A stretch of DNA of 64,000 bases from Clostridiales bacterium (GTDB lineage Bacteria > Bacillota > Clostridia > Oscillospirales > Acutalibacteraceae), in contig JAGZMM010000001.1 of assembly GCA_018364155.1 (NCBI GenBank), positions 310,001-374,000 of the forward strand. The letters are read 5' to 3'. The notes beneath the pieces are model-generated. The model searched no databases and was not told where the DNA came from. It saw only the letters and a list, made by a program, of their open reading frames with translations. Shown one piece after another: positions 44,062 to 51,945 of the stretch (its first letter is position 1; every line of letters begins with the position of its first letter). The position numbers and the translations under genes are program-made.

Positions 44062-44883
44062 TCATAATAAATTTACAATTTCCCGTATCAAATCCGCCAG
44101 TATCCCCACGGATTTTCCTGCTGTTTGCACCACCTCGTCGCTGGTAAGCGGATTTTCCCCCACGCCGGCGGCTAAGTTGGTGATGCTGGAGACAGCCAGC
44201 ACCGAAAGGCCGCAGTGGGCAGCTTTTATGACCTCAGGAACAGTGGACATACCTACCGCGTCTGCTCCCAGAGTCCGAAGCGCCCGGATTTCCGCCGGGG
44301 TCTCATACTGAGGCCCGGGCATATAAGCATATACCCCTTCCTGCAGGGAAATCGACAGGCGGCTGGCGGCCTTTCGAGCCGTCTGAAGAAGGCCGGGGGT
44401 ATAGGCTTTGGTCATGTCCGGAAAGCGGGGGCCCAGCTCGTCGCAGTTTTCTCCCCGCAGAGGGCTGTCGTCAAAGAACTTGATGTGATCGTTGAGCAGC
44501 ATAAGGTCCCCTGGCAGAAGGGAATGGGAAATGCCGCCGGCTGCATTCGTCAAAAGCAGGTTTTCCACTCCCGCCAGCTTTAACACCGGCACATAGGAGG
44601 CCGCCTGCTCAAAGGAATACCCCTCATAGTAGTGAAACCGTCCTTCCAAAAGTAGGCACTGAGCCTTTCCCAGTCTTCCGTAATGCAGCTGCCCCTTGTG
44701 GGAAGGAGCGGTGGACTTTGGAAAATGCGGGATACTTTCATAGGGAAGCGTTACACGTTCGGTCAGCTCTTCTGCCAGCCGTCCCAGCCCCGAACCCAGA
44801 ACCACCGCTGTTTTCGGTATTTTGGGCAGGCGGCACTGGATATATTCCGCACTTTCACGATATGCTTCCAATCGGACATTCAT
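44062..44883 (-). CDS. punA: Purine nucleoside phosphorylase (trimeric, PunA type)
   Basis: Phosphorolysis of inosine/guanosine for purine salvage. TAVVLGSGLGRLAEELTE, LLEGRFHYYEGY, LLLTNAAGGISHSLLPGDLMLLNDH, YAYMPGPQYETPAEIRAL and VGMSTVPEVIKAAHC are all present. 273 residues from ATG 44883. Also acts next to the nucleosidase, so this pair is a small nucleoside-salvage unit. Confidence 0.94.
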   Translation of the reverse strand: MNVRLEAYRESAEYIQCRLPKIPKTAVVLGSGLGRLAEELTERVTLPYESIPHFPKSTAPSHKGQLHYGRLGKAQCLLLEGRFHYYEGYSFEQAASYVPVLKLAGVENLLLTNAAGGISHSLLPGDLMLLNDHIKFFDDSPLRGENCDELGPRFPDMTKAYTPGLLQTARKAASRLSISLQEGVYAYMPGPQYETPAEIRALRTLGADAVGMSTVPEVIKAAHCGLSVLAVSSITNLAAGVGENPLTSDEVVQTAGKSVGILADLIREIVNLL

Positions 44884-45066
44884 TCCATCTCTCTCCTTTT
44901 GCGTCAAATCGGCTGCGTATTTGCCTTATGGACGGAAAGCTCGAAAATGAGACCCATTCTTTCCTTATGCGCTCCTGTGGACCCTCTGTGAAAACGTGTA
45001 AAAAGAGCAGTCTGGTCACACCGGCAAAGCTCCGCCATGTCTTATATTTTTCCCCGATCGAGACAA

Positions 45067-45100
45067 AAACGGGAGCTTTTTCAGTAAAAAGCTCCCGTTT
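45067..45100 (-). terminator. Terminator after the zinc-ribbon gene
   Basis: Perfect 15-bp inverted repeat (45067-45081 and 45086-45100, loop 4) with T-runs on both sides, 20 bases past the stop at 45121. Confidence 0.88.
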
Positions 45101-45120
45101 CTTTTCTTCTTCAGTACGGA

Positions 45121-45618
45121 TTACTCGTCCGTCTCGTCCTTTTTCGGTTCCTCCTGCGCAGCTTCCTCCGTGCAGGCGCTGCTTTCCTCTTCCTTGTCCG
45201 AAGCCGCTTCGTCTTCGTTGACATCCATATAATCAAAGGAAGAGCATCCGTCCTTGCTTCCCGCCATTTTTGCACCGCATTTGTTGCAGAAAATCGCGTC
45301 GTCCGCATTGACAGCCTTGCACTTGGGGCAGCGCACCACGTTGCGCAGCGCGGCAATCCGATCGGTAATGTCCGCAAGCTTGGCATACAGCGCGTCGATC
45401 TCCGGAATGCTTTCGCGGATGAGCTCGTCAGCGTTGTTTTCCGTCTTCGCCGCGTCATACGCGATCTTTCCCAACGCCTCCAGGCGCTGACTGATGTCCT
45501 TGCTGACTTCCGCCGCATTGACCTTGAGCTTGGAAAGCTCGACAATTTCGCCGGTCTTCTTGCCCGCCACTTCCGCGACAGCCTTTGCCTTGACTACTAC
45601 ATCTTCAAAAACGCCCAT
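45121..45618 (-). CDS. Coiled-coil/zinc-ribbon protein of unknown function
   Basis: 165 residues. Residues 1-90 form a helical, Lys/Ala/Val/Glu-rich segment (GVFEDVVVKAKAVAEVAGKKTGEIVELSKLKVNAAEV), then a CxxC...CxxC zinc ribbon (RCPKCKAVNADDAIFCNKCG), then an acidic Glu/Asp/Ser tail. This architecture is common in Clostridia but unassigned. Monocistronic, with its own promoter (45690-45718) and terminator. Confidence 0.7.
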   Translation of the reverse strand: MGVFEDVVVKAKAVAEVAGKKTGEIVELSKLKVNAAEVSKDISQRLEALGKIAYDAAKTENNADELIRESIPEIDALYAKLADITDRIAALRNVVRCPKCKAVNADDAIFCNKCGAKMAGSKDGCSSFDYMDVNEDEAASDKEEESSACTEEAAQEEPKKDETDE

Positions 45619-45689
45619 TACGCTCGCTCCTTACACATTTAAAATCAACACCAGGTTCAAAAACGCGCACCATGCGCGGATACACCTTT

Positions 45690-45718
45690 ATTATAAACCG
45701 CCCAGGGCGAAATAGCAA
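45690..45718 (-). promoter_or_regulatory. SigA-type promoter of the zinc-ribbon gene
   Basis: TTGCTA (45713-45718), 17 bases, TATAAT (45690-45695), 72 bases before the ATG. Confidence 0.75.
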
Positions 45719-45735
45719 GCCGGCGGGCATGGAAA

Positions 45736-46680
45736 TTACACGCCGGTAAATTCCCGCACCATGGATGCGGGCGGCACCTCATTGAGAGGAACCGGCACAA
45801 AACGCTCCAACTGGGAGACAATCCGGCAAAGCTCACGAAAATATGGATTCCCGCTGTCCACCCCTCTCATCAGAGGAGCTACCATCAGCCGGTAAAGGCC
45901 CGGCTCAAAGGCATGAAAGGAATCGATCTCAAACTGGGCCTGCCCCCGGTTTGGCTCAATGTAGAGCGTTTCCCCACGTACCACCTGCGTCCACAGCTCT
46001 AAGGTATACTCTGGGCTGGAGGCGCGAAACCAATAGTCCCGCAGCATCCGCCTGCATAGGCGCAGGTCCCTGGGAGACAGAATCACCTTTCCCTTGTCCA
46101 CAAAAGAGGTCTGCACGCTGATAAACAGCTTATAAAGCTTTTCTCCGGGCAGCTTCTGGGAAATCACCGGGTCAAGGGCGTGGATGCCCTCGATGAGAAT
46201 CACATCGTGGCGCCCCAGCTCGATGGACATGGTGTCCGCCGCGCGCCGGCCTTCGTGAAAGTCAAACACCGGGAACTGAGCCCGGCCTTCCTTCATCAGC
46301 CCGTTTAAGCATACCTGAATGAGCGGTATGTCCAGCGCCTGGACCGATTCCAAGTCCCGCGACCCGTCCTCCAAAAGAGGAGCCTCGGAAACGGGACGGT
46401 AGAAGTTATCCAAGCTGACGATTTTGACCCCGATTCCTTTTTTCTGAAGCGCGTCTCCAATCATATGGGCGGTGGTGGTTTTCCCGGACGCGGAAGGCCC
46501 GGAAAATAGGACGATATGCCGGTTCTCCACGTCCCCGGCAATCTGCCCGGCTACCGTTTCCACCCTGTTCCGATAGTCTCGGTCAGCCTTTTCGCACAGC
46601 GCCCGGCTGTCGGCAGATGCCGTGGCGTTAATCTCCGCCAACTCCTGCAACATCCGTCGGGTACCGGCCATAAAATTCAT
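45736..46680 (-). CDS. Uridine kinase-like nucleoside kinase
   Basis: P-loop kinase of the PRK/uridine kinase family, phosphorylating a nucleoside. Walker A is GPSASGKTTTAHM; SLDNFYRPV and VFDFHEGRR are the substrate-site signatures, and VILIEGIHALDP is Walker B-like. 314 residues, of which about the first 45 form a helical N-terminal extension. It overlaps hemZ by 53 bases, so translation is coupled; a later start (46671 or 46653) is possible. Could be a uridine/cytidine kinase, but the substrate is inferred. Confidence 0.8.
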   Translation of the reverse strand: MNFMAGTRRMLQELAEINATASADSRALCEKADRDYRNRVETVAGQIAGDVENRHIVLFSGPSASGKTTTAHMIGDALQKKGIGVKIVSLDNFYRPVSEAPLLEDGSRDLESVQALDIPLIQVCLNGLMKEGRAQFPVFDFHEGRRAADTMSIELGRHDVILIEGIHALDPVISQKLPGEKLYKLFISVQTSFVDKGKVILSPRDLRLCRRMLRDYWFRASSPEYTLELWTQVVRGETLYIEPNRGQAQFEIDSFHAFEPGLYRLMVAPLMRGVDSGNPYFRELCRIVSQLERFVPVPLNEVPPASMVREFTGV

Positions 46681-48127
46681 ACACCTTCTTCTTTTTCTCT
46701 AAGAGCGCGTCAAAGCGCTCGTTGTATTCATATGGAAATTTGTAATTGAATATGCGTTCGATGTAAGGCCCGTTTGGCTGCTTAAGCTTGGTGACGGCGC
46801 CTGCCCCCACCGCTAAAATGGTGTGGGTCTCGTCCATAATGTAAACATTGTAGAGCCCGTCGAACCCAGGCTTGCTGTATCCCACGTTCTCTAAGTTCCC
46901 AAGCGTACGGCTTTGCCGGTACAGGTAATAAGGGGAAAGCCCGGCAGCGCCCAGCAGCGCTTGGGCGGTGTGCAGCATGTCGGCCACCTCATTTCCCGCG
47001 CTTCTGGCCGCCCCTTCCCCGCTTTGGTTCAAATCGGACGCCCGCTTGAGAGACAGGGTATGTACCGTCACGCTCTCCGGGCTTAACTCGATCACTTGGC
47101 GCAGGGTATCCGCAAAGCCCGCAGCCGTGTCCGCCGGCAGCCCGGCAATCAGGTCCATATTGATGTTCGAAAACCCGGCGGCGCGGGCCAGATGAAAGGC
47201 CTCCACCGTCTGCGCGGCGGTATGCCGCCGGCCGATGGCCGCAAGCACTTTGTCATGCATGGTCTGCGGATTGATGCTGATGCGGGTGACGCCGCCCGCT
47301 TTGAGCGCGTCGAGCTTCTCTTTCGTAATGGTGTCCGGCCGCCCGGCTTCCACCGTATATTCACGCACCGTGCTCAGGTCGAAATTCTCACGCACCGCCT
47401 TAAGAAGGGCGGTAAGCTGTTCGGCTGTCAAGGTGGTGGGGGTGCCGCCGCCGAAATAGACCGTTTCCAGATGCAGCCCCAGGTCCTTGGCAATTTTCCC
47501 CGTTTCCTCGATTTCCTTGCAAAGCAACAGAACATAGTCTGGAATCAGCTTAAAGGTCTTTTCAATCCCCACCGATACAAAAGAACAGTAGGCGCACCGG
47601 GTGGGGCAAAAAGGAATGGAAATGTAAAGAGAAAAGGAATCGGGACGGGATTTCGCCAGGTGCACATTTTCCGCTTTGACCGTATGAAGAGCAAGCTCTG
47701 TCTTTTCCTCTGACACCAAAAGCCGTTCCCGGAAATACCGGGTCGCCGCTTCCTCGCTTCCCTCCTCCGCGATGAGCCTTCGCATCAGCTTAACCGGGCG
47801 CACCCCCGTGAGGATCCCCCATTTTGGTGTAAACCCTCGCACCTTTACAAGCACTTCAAACAGTGCCACGGCCATCTGCCGCTCGCATTCCTTCTCGTAA
47901 TCCGGGCGATTGTTCTCCACCTGTCTCGTCCTGCTCTCCTTTGTTACAAAAGCTTGGTAAGAGGCAGTCAGCGTCGTGGTGGTTTCCCCTTTTCGCAGCG
48001 AGGTAACGATCACAATCTCATCCTCTGCCGGCTCGTACACCACCCGGATGCGCTCCTGGGGATAAAATACCCGGCAAAGGTTCTCCATCTCGTAATGAAA
48101 AGCATGTCCGTCAATGAGTAGCGTCAT
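46628..48127 (-). CDS. hemZ: Coproporphyrinogen dehydrogenase HemZ (radical SAM)
   Basis: Oxygen-independent coproporphyrinogen III oxidase-like enzyme of the HemZ branch. Radical-SAM CxxxCxxC is SIPFCPTRCAYCSF; then VYFGGGTPTTLTAEQL, EYTVEAGRPDTI and RISINPQTMHD. 499 residues, with an N-terminal THUMP-like domain before the radical core (HYEMENLCRVFYP, KWGILTGVRPVKLMRRL). No other heme genes are in the window, so it may be a HemW-like chaperone or another radical enzyme. Confidence 0.85.
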   Translation of the reverse strand: MTLLIDGHAFHYEMENLCRVFYPQERIRVVYEPAEDEIVIVTSLRKGETTTTLTASYQAFVTKESRTRQVENNRPDYEKECERQMAVALFEVLVKVRGFTPKWGILTGVRPVKLMRRLIAEEGSEEAATRYFRERLLVSEEKTELALHTVKAENVHLAKSRPDSFSLYISIPFCPTRCAYCSFVSVGIEKTFKLIPDYVLLLCKEIEETGKIAKDLGLHLETVYFGGGTPTTLTAEQLTALLKAVRENFDLSTVREYTVEAGRPDTITKEKLDALKAGGVTRISINPQTMHDKVLAAIGRRHTAAQTVEAFHLARAAGFSNINMDLIAGLPADTAAGFADTLRQVIELSPESVTVHTLSLKRASDLNQSGEGAARSAGNEVADMLHTAQALLGAAGLSPYYLYRQSRTLGNLENVGYSKPGFDGLYNVYIMDETHTILAVGAGAVTKLKQPNGPYIERIFNYKFPYEYNERFDALLEKKKKVYEFYGRYPTDVAGVGGD

Positions 48128-48136
48128 GGTATTCTC

Positions 48137-48754
48137 TCAATCTCCGTAAAAATAGGGATTATGATCCCGCTCGTACTGTAGGGTGGTTTCCTCGTCGTGG
48201 CCGGGCAGAACCCGGTAGTCCCCTGGGAGAGCGGCCAGCTTTTGCAGGGATTTGCACAAGGTCGGATAGCTACCGTCGGCAAAGTCGGTCCGCCCCACCT
48301 CCAGGCGAAACAACGTGTCCCCGGTAAAGAGCACGTCCCCACACAAATAGCAGCAGCCTCCCGCCGAATGGCCGGGAGTGGAAAGGACCCGGATGGTCAG
48401 GTTCCTGACCGAAAGGGTATCTCCGTCTTTGAGGCGCACGTCAGTGTGGATGGGAGGCAGGTTCCGCCCGAACAGCTTGGATACGTTGCGCTCGGGATCG
48501 TTGACCGCATCCGCCGCGTCCTCGTGCATAGCGACCAGGGCGCCCGTTTCTTTCTGCACGTCTAAGAGGGCGGCAAAATGGTCAAAGTGCGCATGGGTGA
48601 GCAGGATGTATTTGACATGGTAGCCTTCCAAGGCGGATACGATTTTCCCCGGGCAGGACCCCGGATCGATCACCGCCGCCTCTTTGGTTTCCTCGTCCAT
48701 CAGCAGATAGCAGTTGGCAGCGAAGCCGCCCACTTTCATACGTGTGATTTTCAT
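48137..48754 (-). CDS. Metallo-beta-lactamase-fold hydrolase, glyoxalase II-like
   Basis: Thioester- or phosphodiester-cleaving MBL enzyme. THAHFDHFAAL (HxHxDH), STPGHSAGG, LFTGDTLFRLEVGRTD and VLPGHDEETTLQYE give the full dinuclear metal set. 205 residues from ATG 48754. Sits between hemZ and the nudix gene. Exact substrate is unknown; hydroxyacylglutathione is unlikely because the C-terminal helical domain of true GloB is short. Confidence 0.85.
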   Translation of the reverse strand: MKITRMKVGGFAANCYLLMDEETKEAAVIDPGSCPGKIVSALEGYHVKYILLTHAHFDHFAALLDVQKETGALVAMHEDAADAVNDPERNVSKLFGRNLPPIHTDVRLKDGDTLSVRNLTIRVLSTPGHSAGGCCYLCGDVLFTGDTLFRLEVGRTDFADGSYPTLCKSLQKLAALPGDYRVLPGHDEETTLQYERDHNPYFYGD

Positions 48755-48777
48755 CGTCTTTCCTCCAGAAAACAGCA

Positions 48778-49266
48778 TCAAACGGAAAACAGCAGGTCGA
48801 AGTATTCCTTGCCGTAGTTGTGAAACTCGCCCGACCGGACCATCTCGGTAATCTCCTCCCGGCTGGCCCACTTGACCGCTTCCACCTCTTCCTTTTGCAG
48901 CACCAACGCAGATAGGTCCACCGGCTGGGTAAGCAGGTAGATGTCGGCAAAGTCCTGCCTGCGCATTAAGCGGCGGATGAGCCGGAAGCTCTGGGGAGGC
49001 GCGTCGATGCCCAGCTCCTCTTTGGCTTCCCGCACAGCGGTACCAAGGCTATCCTCTCCGGCGACCACCGAACCGCTGGTGGACGACCATTTTCCCGGCA
49101 TGGAAAACACCGTCTTCGCCCGTTTTTGGATGAGGTATTCCCCTTTCTCGTTTTTCGCCCAGATGTGCACCACCAGGTGGTAATCCCCCCGTTTGATCCG
49201 GTTGCCCCGGACCATGGTGCGTCCGGTCTTGTTTCCTTTTTCATCGAGAATATCCCATAGCTCCAT
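48778..49266 (-). CDS. Nudix hydrolase (isopentenyl-PP isomerase/DIPP-like)
   Basis: Nudix box G-x5-E-x7-REUxEE seen as GSVVAGEDSLGTAVREAKEELGI. N-terminus ELWDILDEKGNKTGRTMVRGNRIKRGDYHLVVHIWA resembles the Idi-like branch that binds small isoprenoid or nucleotide substrates. 162 residues, RBS AGGTAGG before ATG 49266. Confidence 0.85.
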   Translation of the reverse strand: MELWDILDEKGNKTGRTMVRGNRIKRGDYHLVVHIWAKNEKGEYLIQKRAKTVFSMPGKWSSTSGSVVAGEDSLGTAVREAKEELGIDAPPQSFRLIRRLMRRQDFADIYLLTQPVDLSALVLQKEEVEAVKWASREEITEMVRSGEFHNYGKEYFDLLFSV

Positions 49267-49306
49267 ATCTGCACCTACCTTTTTATGATGTAACCTGCCT
49301 GTTCTT

Positions 49307-49756
49307 TTATAGCTCCACGGTGTCGAGCAAAATGGTCACCGGCCCGTCGTTTAAAAGAGATACCTTCATATCCGCCCCGAACACGCCGGTGCGTACCCGC
49401 TCGATCCCTTCCTCCTTCAGCGCCTGCACATAAAAGCGGTAAAGCCGGTCCGCCTCTTTGGGCGCGGCGGCATTTGTAAAGGAAGGGCGGCGGCCGTGGC
49501 GGCAGTCGGCATACAAGGTAAATTGGGACACCACCAAAGCGCTTCCCTCTATGTCCAGCACCGACCGATTCATTTTGTCCTGTTCGTCGGTAAAAATGCG
49601 AAGGCCCGCGGTTTTGCGTGCCAGCAGGGAAGCTTCGGCCTCCCCGTCCCCATGGGTGACACCCAGCAAAATGAGAAGCCCCGGACCGATCTCTCCCACT
49701 GTTTTTCCATCCACTTCCACCCGGGCGCTCGCCACCCGCTGAATAACCGCTCTCAT
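49307..49756 (-). CDS. dtd: D-aminoacyl-tRNA deacylase
   Basis: Removes D-amino acids (and Gly) from mischarged tRNA. MRAVIQRVASARVEVDGKTVGEIGPGLLILLGV, SQFTLYADCRHGRRPSF with the active-site Thr/Gln block, and the Gly-cisPro motif at the end (LLNDGPVTI). 149 residues from ATG 49756. It follows relA closely, a widespread Firmicutes order. Confidence 0.95.
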   Translation of the reverse strand: MRAVIQRVASARVEVDGKTVGEIGPGLLILLGVTHGDGEAEASLLARKTAGLRIFTDEQDKMNRSVLDIEGSALVVSQFTLYADCRHGRRPSFTNAAAPKEADRLYRFYVQALKEEGIERVRTGVFGADMKVSLLNDGPVTILLDTVEL

Positions 49757-49772
49757 CTGTCTCCTCCCTTTC

Positions 49773-51941
49773 CTATGCGCGCTTTGCGGAAAGGACACCT
49801 GGAATCTTTGCAATGCGGGAAATGATGCCGCTTAAATGCTCCTTGCCGTTGACGCCGATGGTCAGCTGAATGCCCACGCTGCTGCCCTTGGCTTCCTGGG
49901 CGTTGAAGGCGTGGATCATCACATGCATGGCGGCCAGCTGACCGGTTAAATCGGCCAGAATGCCGTGGCGGTTGGTGACCTCCACGTTCAGGCCGCACTT
50001 GTATTCGCCCTTGTGCACCGTGTCCCAATAGGCGCTAACCCACCGCTCCGGCTCGTCGGACATGGCGATTACCTTGGGGACGTTGGGGCAGTCCCGCTTG
50101 TGGATGGACACGCCATAGCCCCGGGTAATGAACCCGATGATCTCGTCCCCAGGCAGGGGATTGCAGCAGCGGGAGAATTTCACCAGGCAGTTGTCCACTC
50201 CTTCGATGATGACGCCAGAATTGTTGACCACCTTGCGCTTGGGCGCGGTGATAGCCGTTTCCGGGTCAAAGCGTTCCACCTTTACAATTCTTTGATAATC
50301 GTCCCGAATACGGGGCATGATTCTAGACAGCACCACCCCACCATAGCCGATGGAAGCGTAGAGCTCTTCCAGAGAGTTGCAGTGTTGCTTTGCCGCTAAA
50401 TCCTGCAAAAACTCCTGCATTTTTTCTTCCGGCAGCCGAATGTTGTTGCGGGCAAATTCCCGCTCCAGCTCCGCCTTGCCTTCTACGATATTCTCTTCCT
50501 TGCACTCGTTTTTAAACCACTGGCGTATTTTGGTTCTGGCCTGGCCCGTCTGCACGATCTTCAGCCAGTCCCGGCTGGGTCCGTGCTTGGGATCGGAGGA
50601 GGTCATAACCTCGATGATCTCGCCGGTTTTCACCTTGTATTCCAGCGGCACAATCCGTCCGTCCACCTTTGCGCCGGTCATCCGGTTGCCCACCGCAGAA
50701 TGGATGGCATAGGCAAAATCGATGACGGTGGAGCCCACCGGCAGGCTGATCACGTCTCCCTTGGGGGTGAGCACAAAGACCTCCTCCGGGGCCAAATCGG
50801 TCTTGATGGTGCGCACGATGTCTTCCACATCGTCCGCTTCCTTCTGGTTTTCAAGCATCTGGCGAATCCAGGCTAGACGCTCCTCCAGCTTGTCCTTCCC
50901 CTGAATGCCGGCTTTGTACTTCCAGTGGGCCGCGATGCCGTATTCCGCCGTATGATGCATGTCCCACGTGCGGATCTGCACCTCAAAGGGAACCCCTTCC
51001 TTGCCGATGACGGTGGTGTGCAGCGACTGGTACATGTTTGGCTTCGGGGTACAGATATAGTCCTTAAACCGGCTGGGAACCGGACGGAACATGTCGTGAA
51101 TGATGCCCAGGACGTTATAGCAGTCAATAAGCGTGTCCACAATAATACGCACGGCGTAAATGTCGTAAATCTCGTCGAAGGACTTGCCCTGGATGATCAT
51201 TTTGCGGTAGATGCCGTTGACGCTTTTGACCCGGCCTTCGATGTAGACGTTAGGCATGATGCTGCTCAGGCGTTCGCGGATCTGCTCTTGCAGGCTTTTT
51301 AACAGCCGTTCCCGGTCGTTTTTGCGCAGCTCCAGGTTTTCCTCGATCTCGTGCACCGCCACCGGATCCAAATAATGGATGGACAGATCCTCCAGTTCCT
51401 CCTTGACCGCGCGGATACCGAGACGGTGAGCAATGGGCGCATAAATGTCCATGGTTTCCCGAGCCTTGTCCCGGCGCTTCTGCTCGGGCATATATTGGAG
51501 GGTGCGCATGTTGTGCAGCCGGTCGGCCAGCTTAATGATGATGACCCGGATGTCCTGAGACATGGCCAGCAGCATTTTGCGCACGTTTTCCGCTTGCTGT
51601 TCCTCACGGGAGGAATAGGGGATCTTATCGAGCTTTGTCACCCCGTCCACCAAAGCTGCAATGTCCTCACCAAACAGGTCGGTGATTTCCTTGAGGGTAT
51701 GCCCGGTGTCCTCCACCACGTCGTGGAGCAGGGCTGCGATGATGCAGTCGGTGTCCATTCCTAAGTTTACAAGAATGGCCGCCACATTGAGCGGATGGAG
51801 AAAATACGGCTCGCCCGACTGGCGCTTCTGCCCCTTGTGGGCATCGAACGCATAGTCGTACGCCTTATGAACCTGCTCGTAGTCATAAGGTCGGCCGGTT
51901 TCCTTCATAATCTGGTAAAGCCAGTCATAGGTCATTTCCAT
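49773..51941 (-). CDS. relA: Bifunctional (p)ppGpp synthase/hydrolase RelA/SpoT
   Basis: Stringent-response enzyme. Hydrolase HD block LLHDVVEDTGHTLKEI, conserved; synthase block YICTPKPNMYQSLHTTVIG; TGS (VISLPVGSTVIDFAYAIH); zinc-finger/CC region (VDNCLVKFSRCCNPLPGD); C-terminal ACT (VTNRHGILADLTGQLAAMHVMIHAF). 722 residues. Both catalytic sites look intact, so it can make and degrade (p)ppGpp. Start 51941 has GGGGAGG. Four bases after recJ. Confidence 0.96.
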   Translation of the reverse strand: MEMTYDWLYQIMKETGRPYDYEQVHKAYDYAFDAHKGQKRQSGEPYFLHPLNVAAILVNLGMDTDCIIAALLHDVVEDTGHTLKEITDLFGEDIAALVDGVTKLDKIPYSSREEQQAENVRKMLLAMSQDIRVIIIKLADRLHNMRTLQYMPEQKRRDKARETMDIYAPIAHRLGIRAVKEELEDLSIHYLDPVAVHEIEENLELRKNDRERLLKSLQEQIRERLSSIMPNVYIEGRVKSVNGIYRKMIIQGKSFDEIYDIYAVRIIVDTLIDCYNVLGIIHDMFRPVPSRFKDYICTPKPNMYQSLHTTVIGKEGVPFEVQIRTWDMHHTAEYGIAAHWKYKAGIQGKDKLEERLAWIRQMLENQKEADDVEDIVRTIKTDLAPEEVFVLTPKGDVISLPVGSTVIDFAYAIHSAVGNRMTGAKVDGRIVPLEYKVKTGEIIEVMTSSDPKHGPSRDWLKIVQTGQARTKIRQWFKNECKEENIVEGKAELEREFARNNIRLPEEKMQEFLQDLAAKQHCNSLEELYASIGYGGVVLSRIMPRIRDDYQRIVKVERFDPETAITAPKRKVVNNSGVIIEGVDNCLVKFSRCCNPLPGDEIIGFITRGYGVSIHKRDCPNVPKVIAMSDEPERWVSAYWDTVHKGEYKCGLNVEVTNRHGILADLTGQLAAMHVMIHAFNAQEAKGSSVGIQLTIGVNGKEHLSGIISRIAKIPGVLSAKRA

Positions 51942-51945
51942 CGTC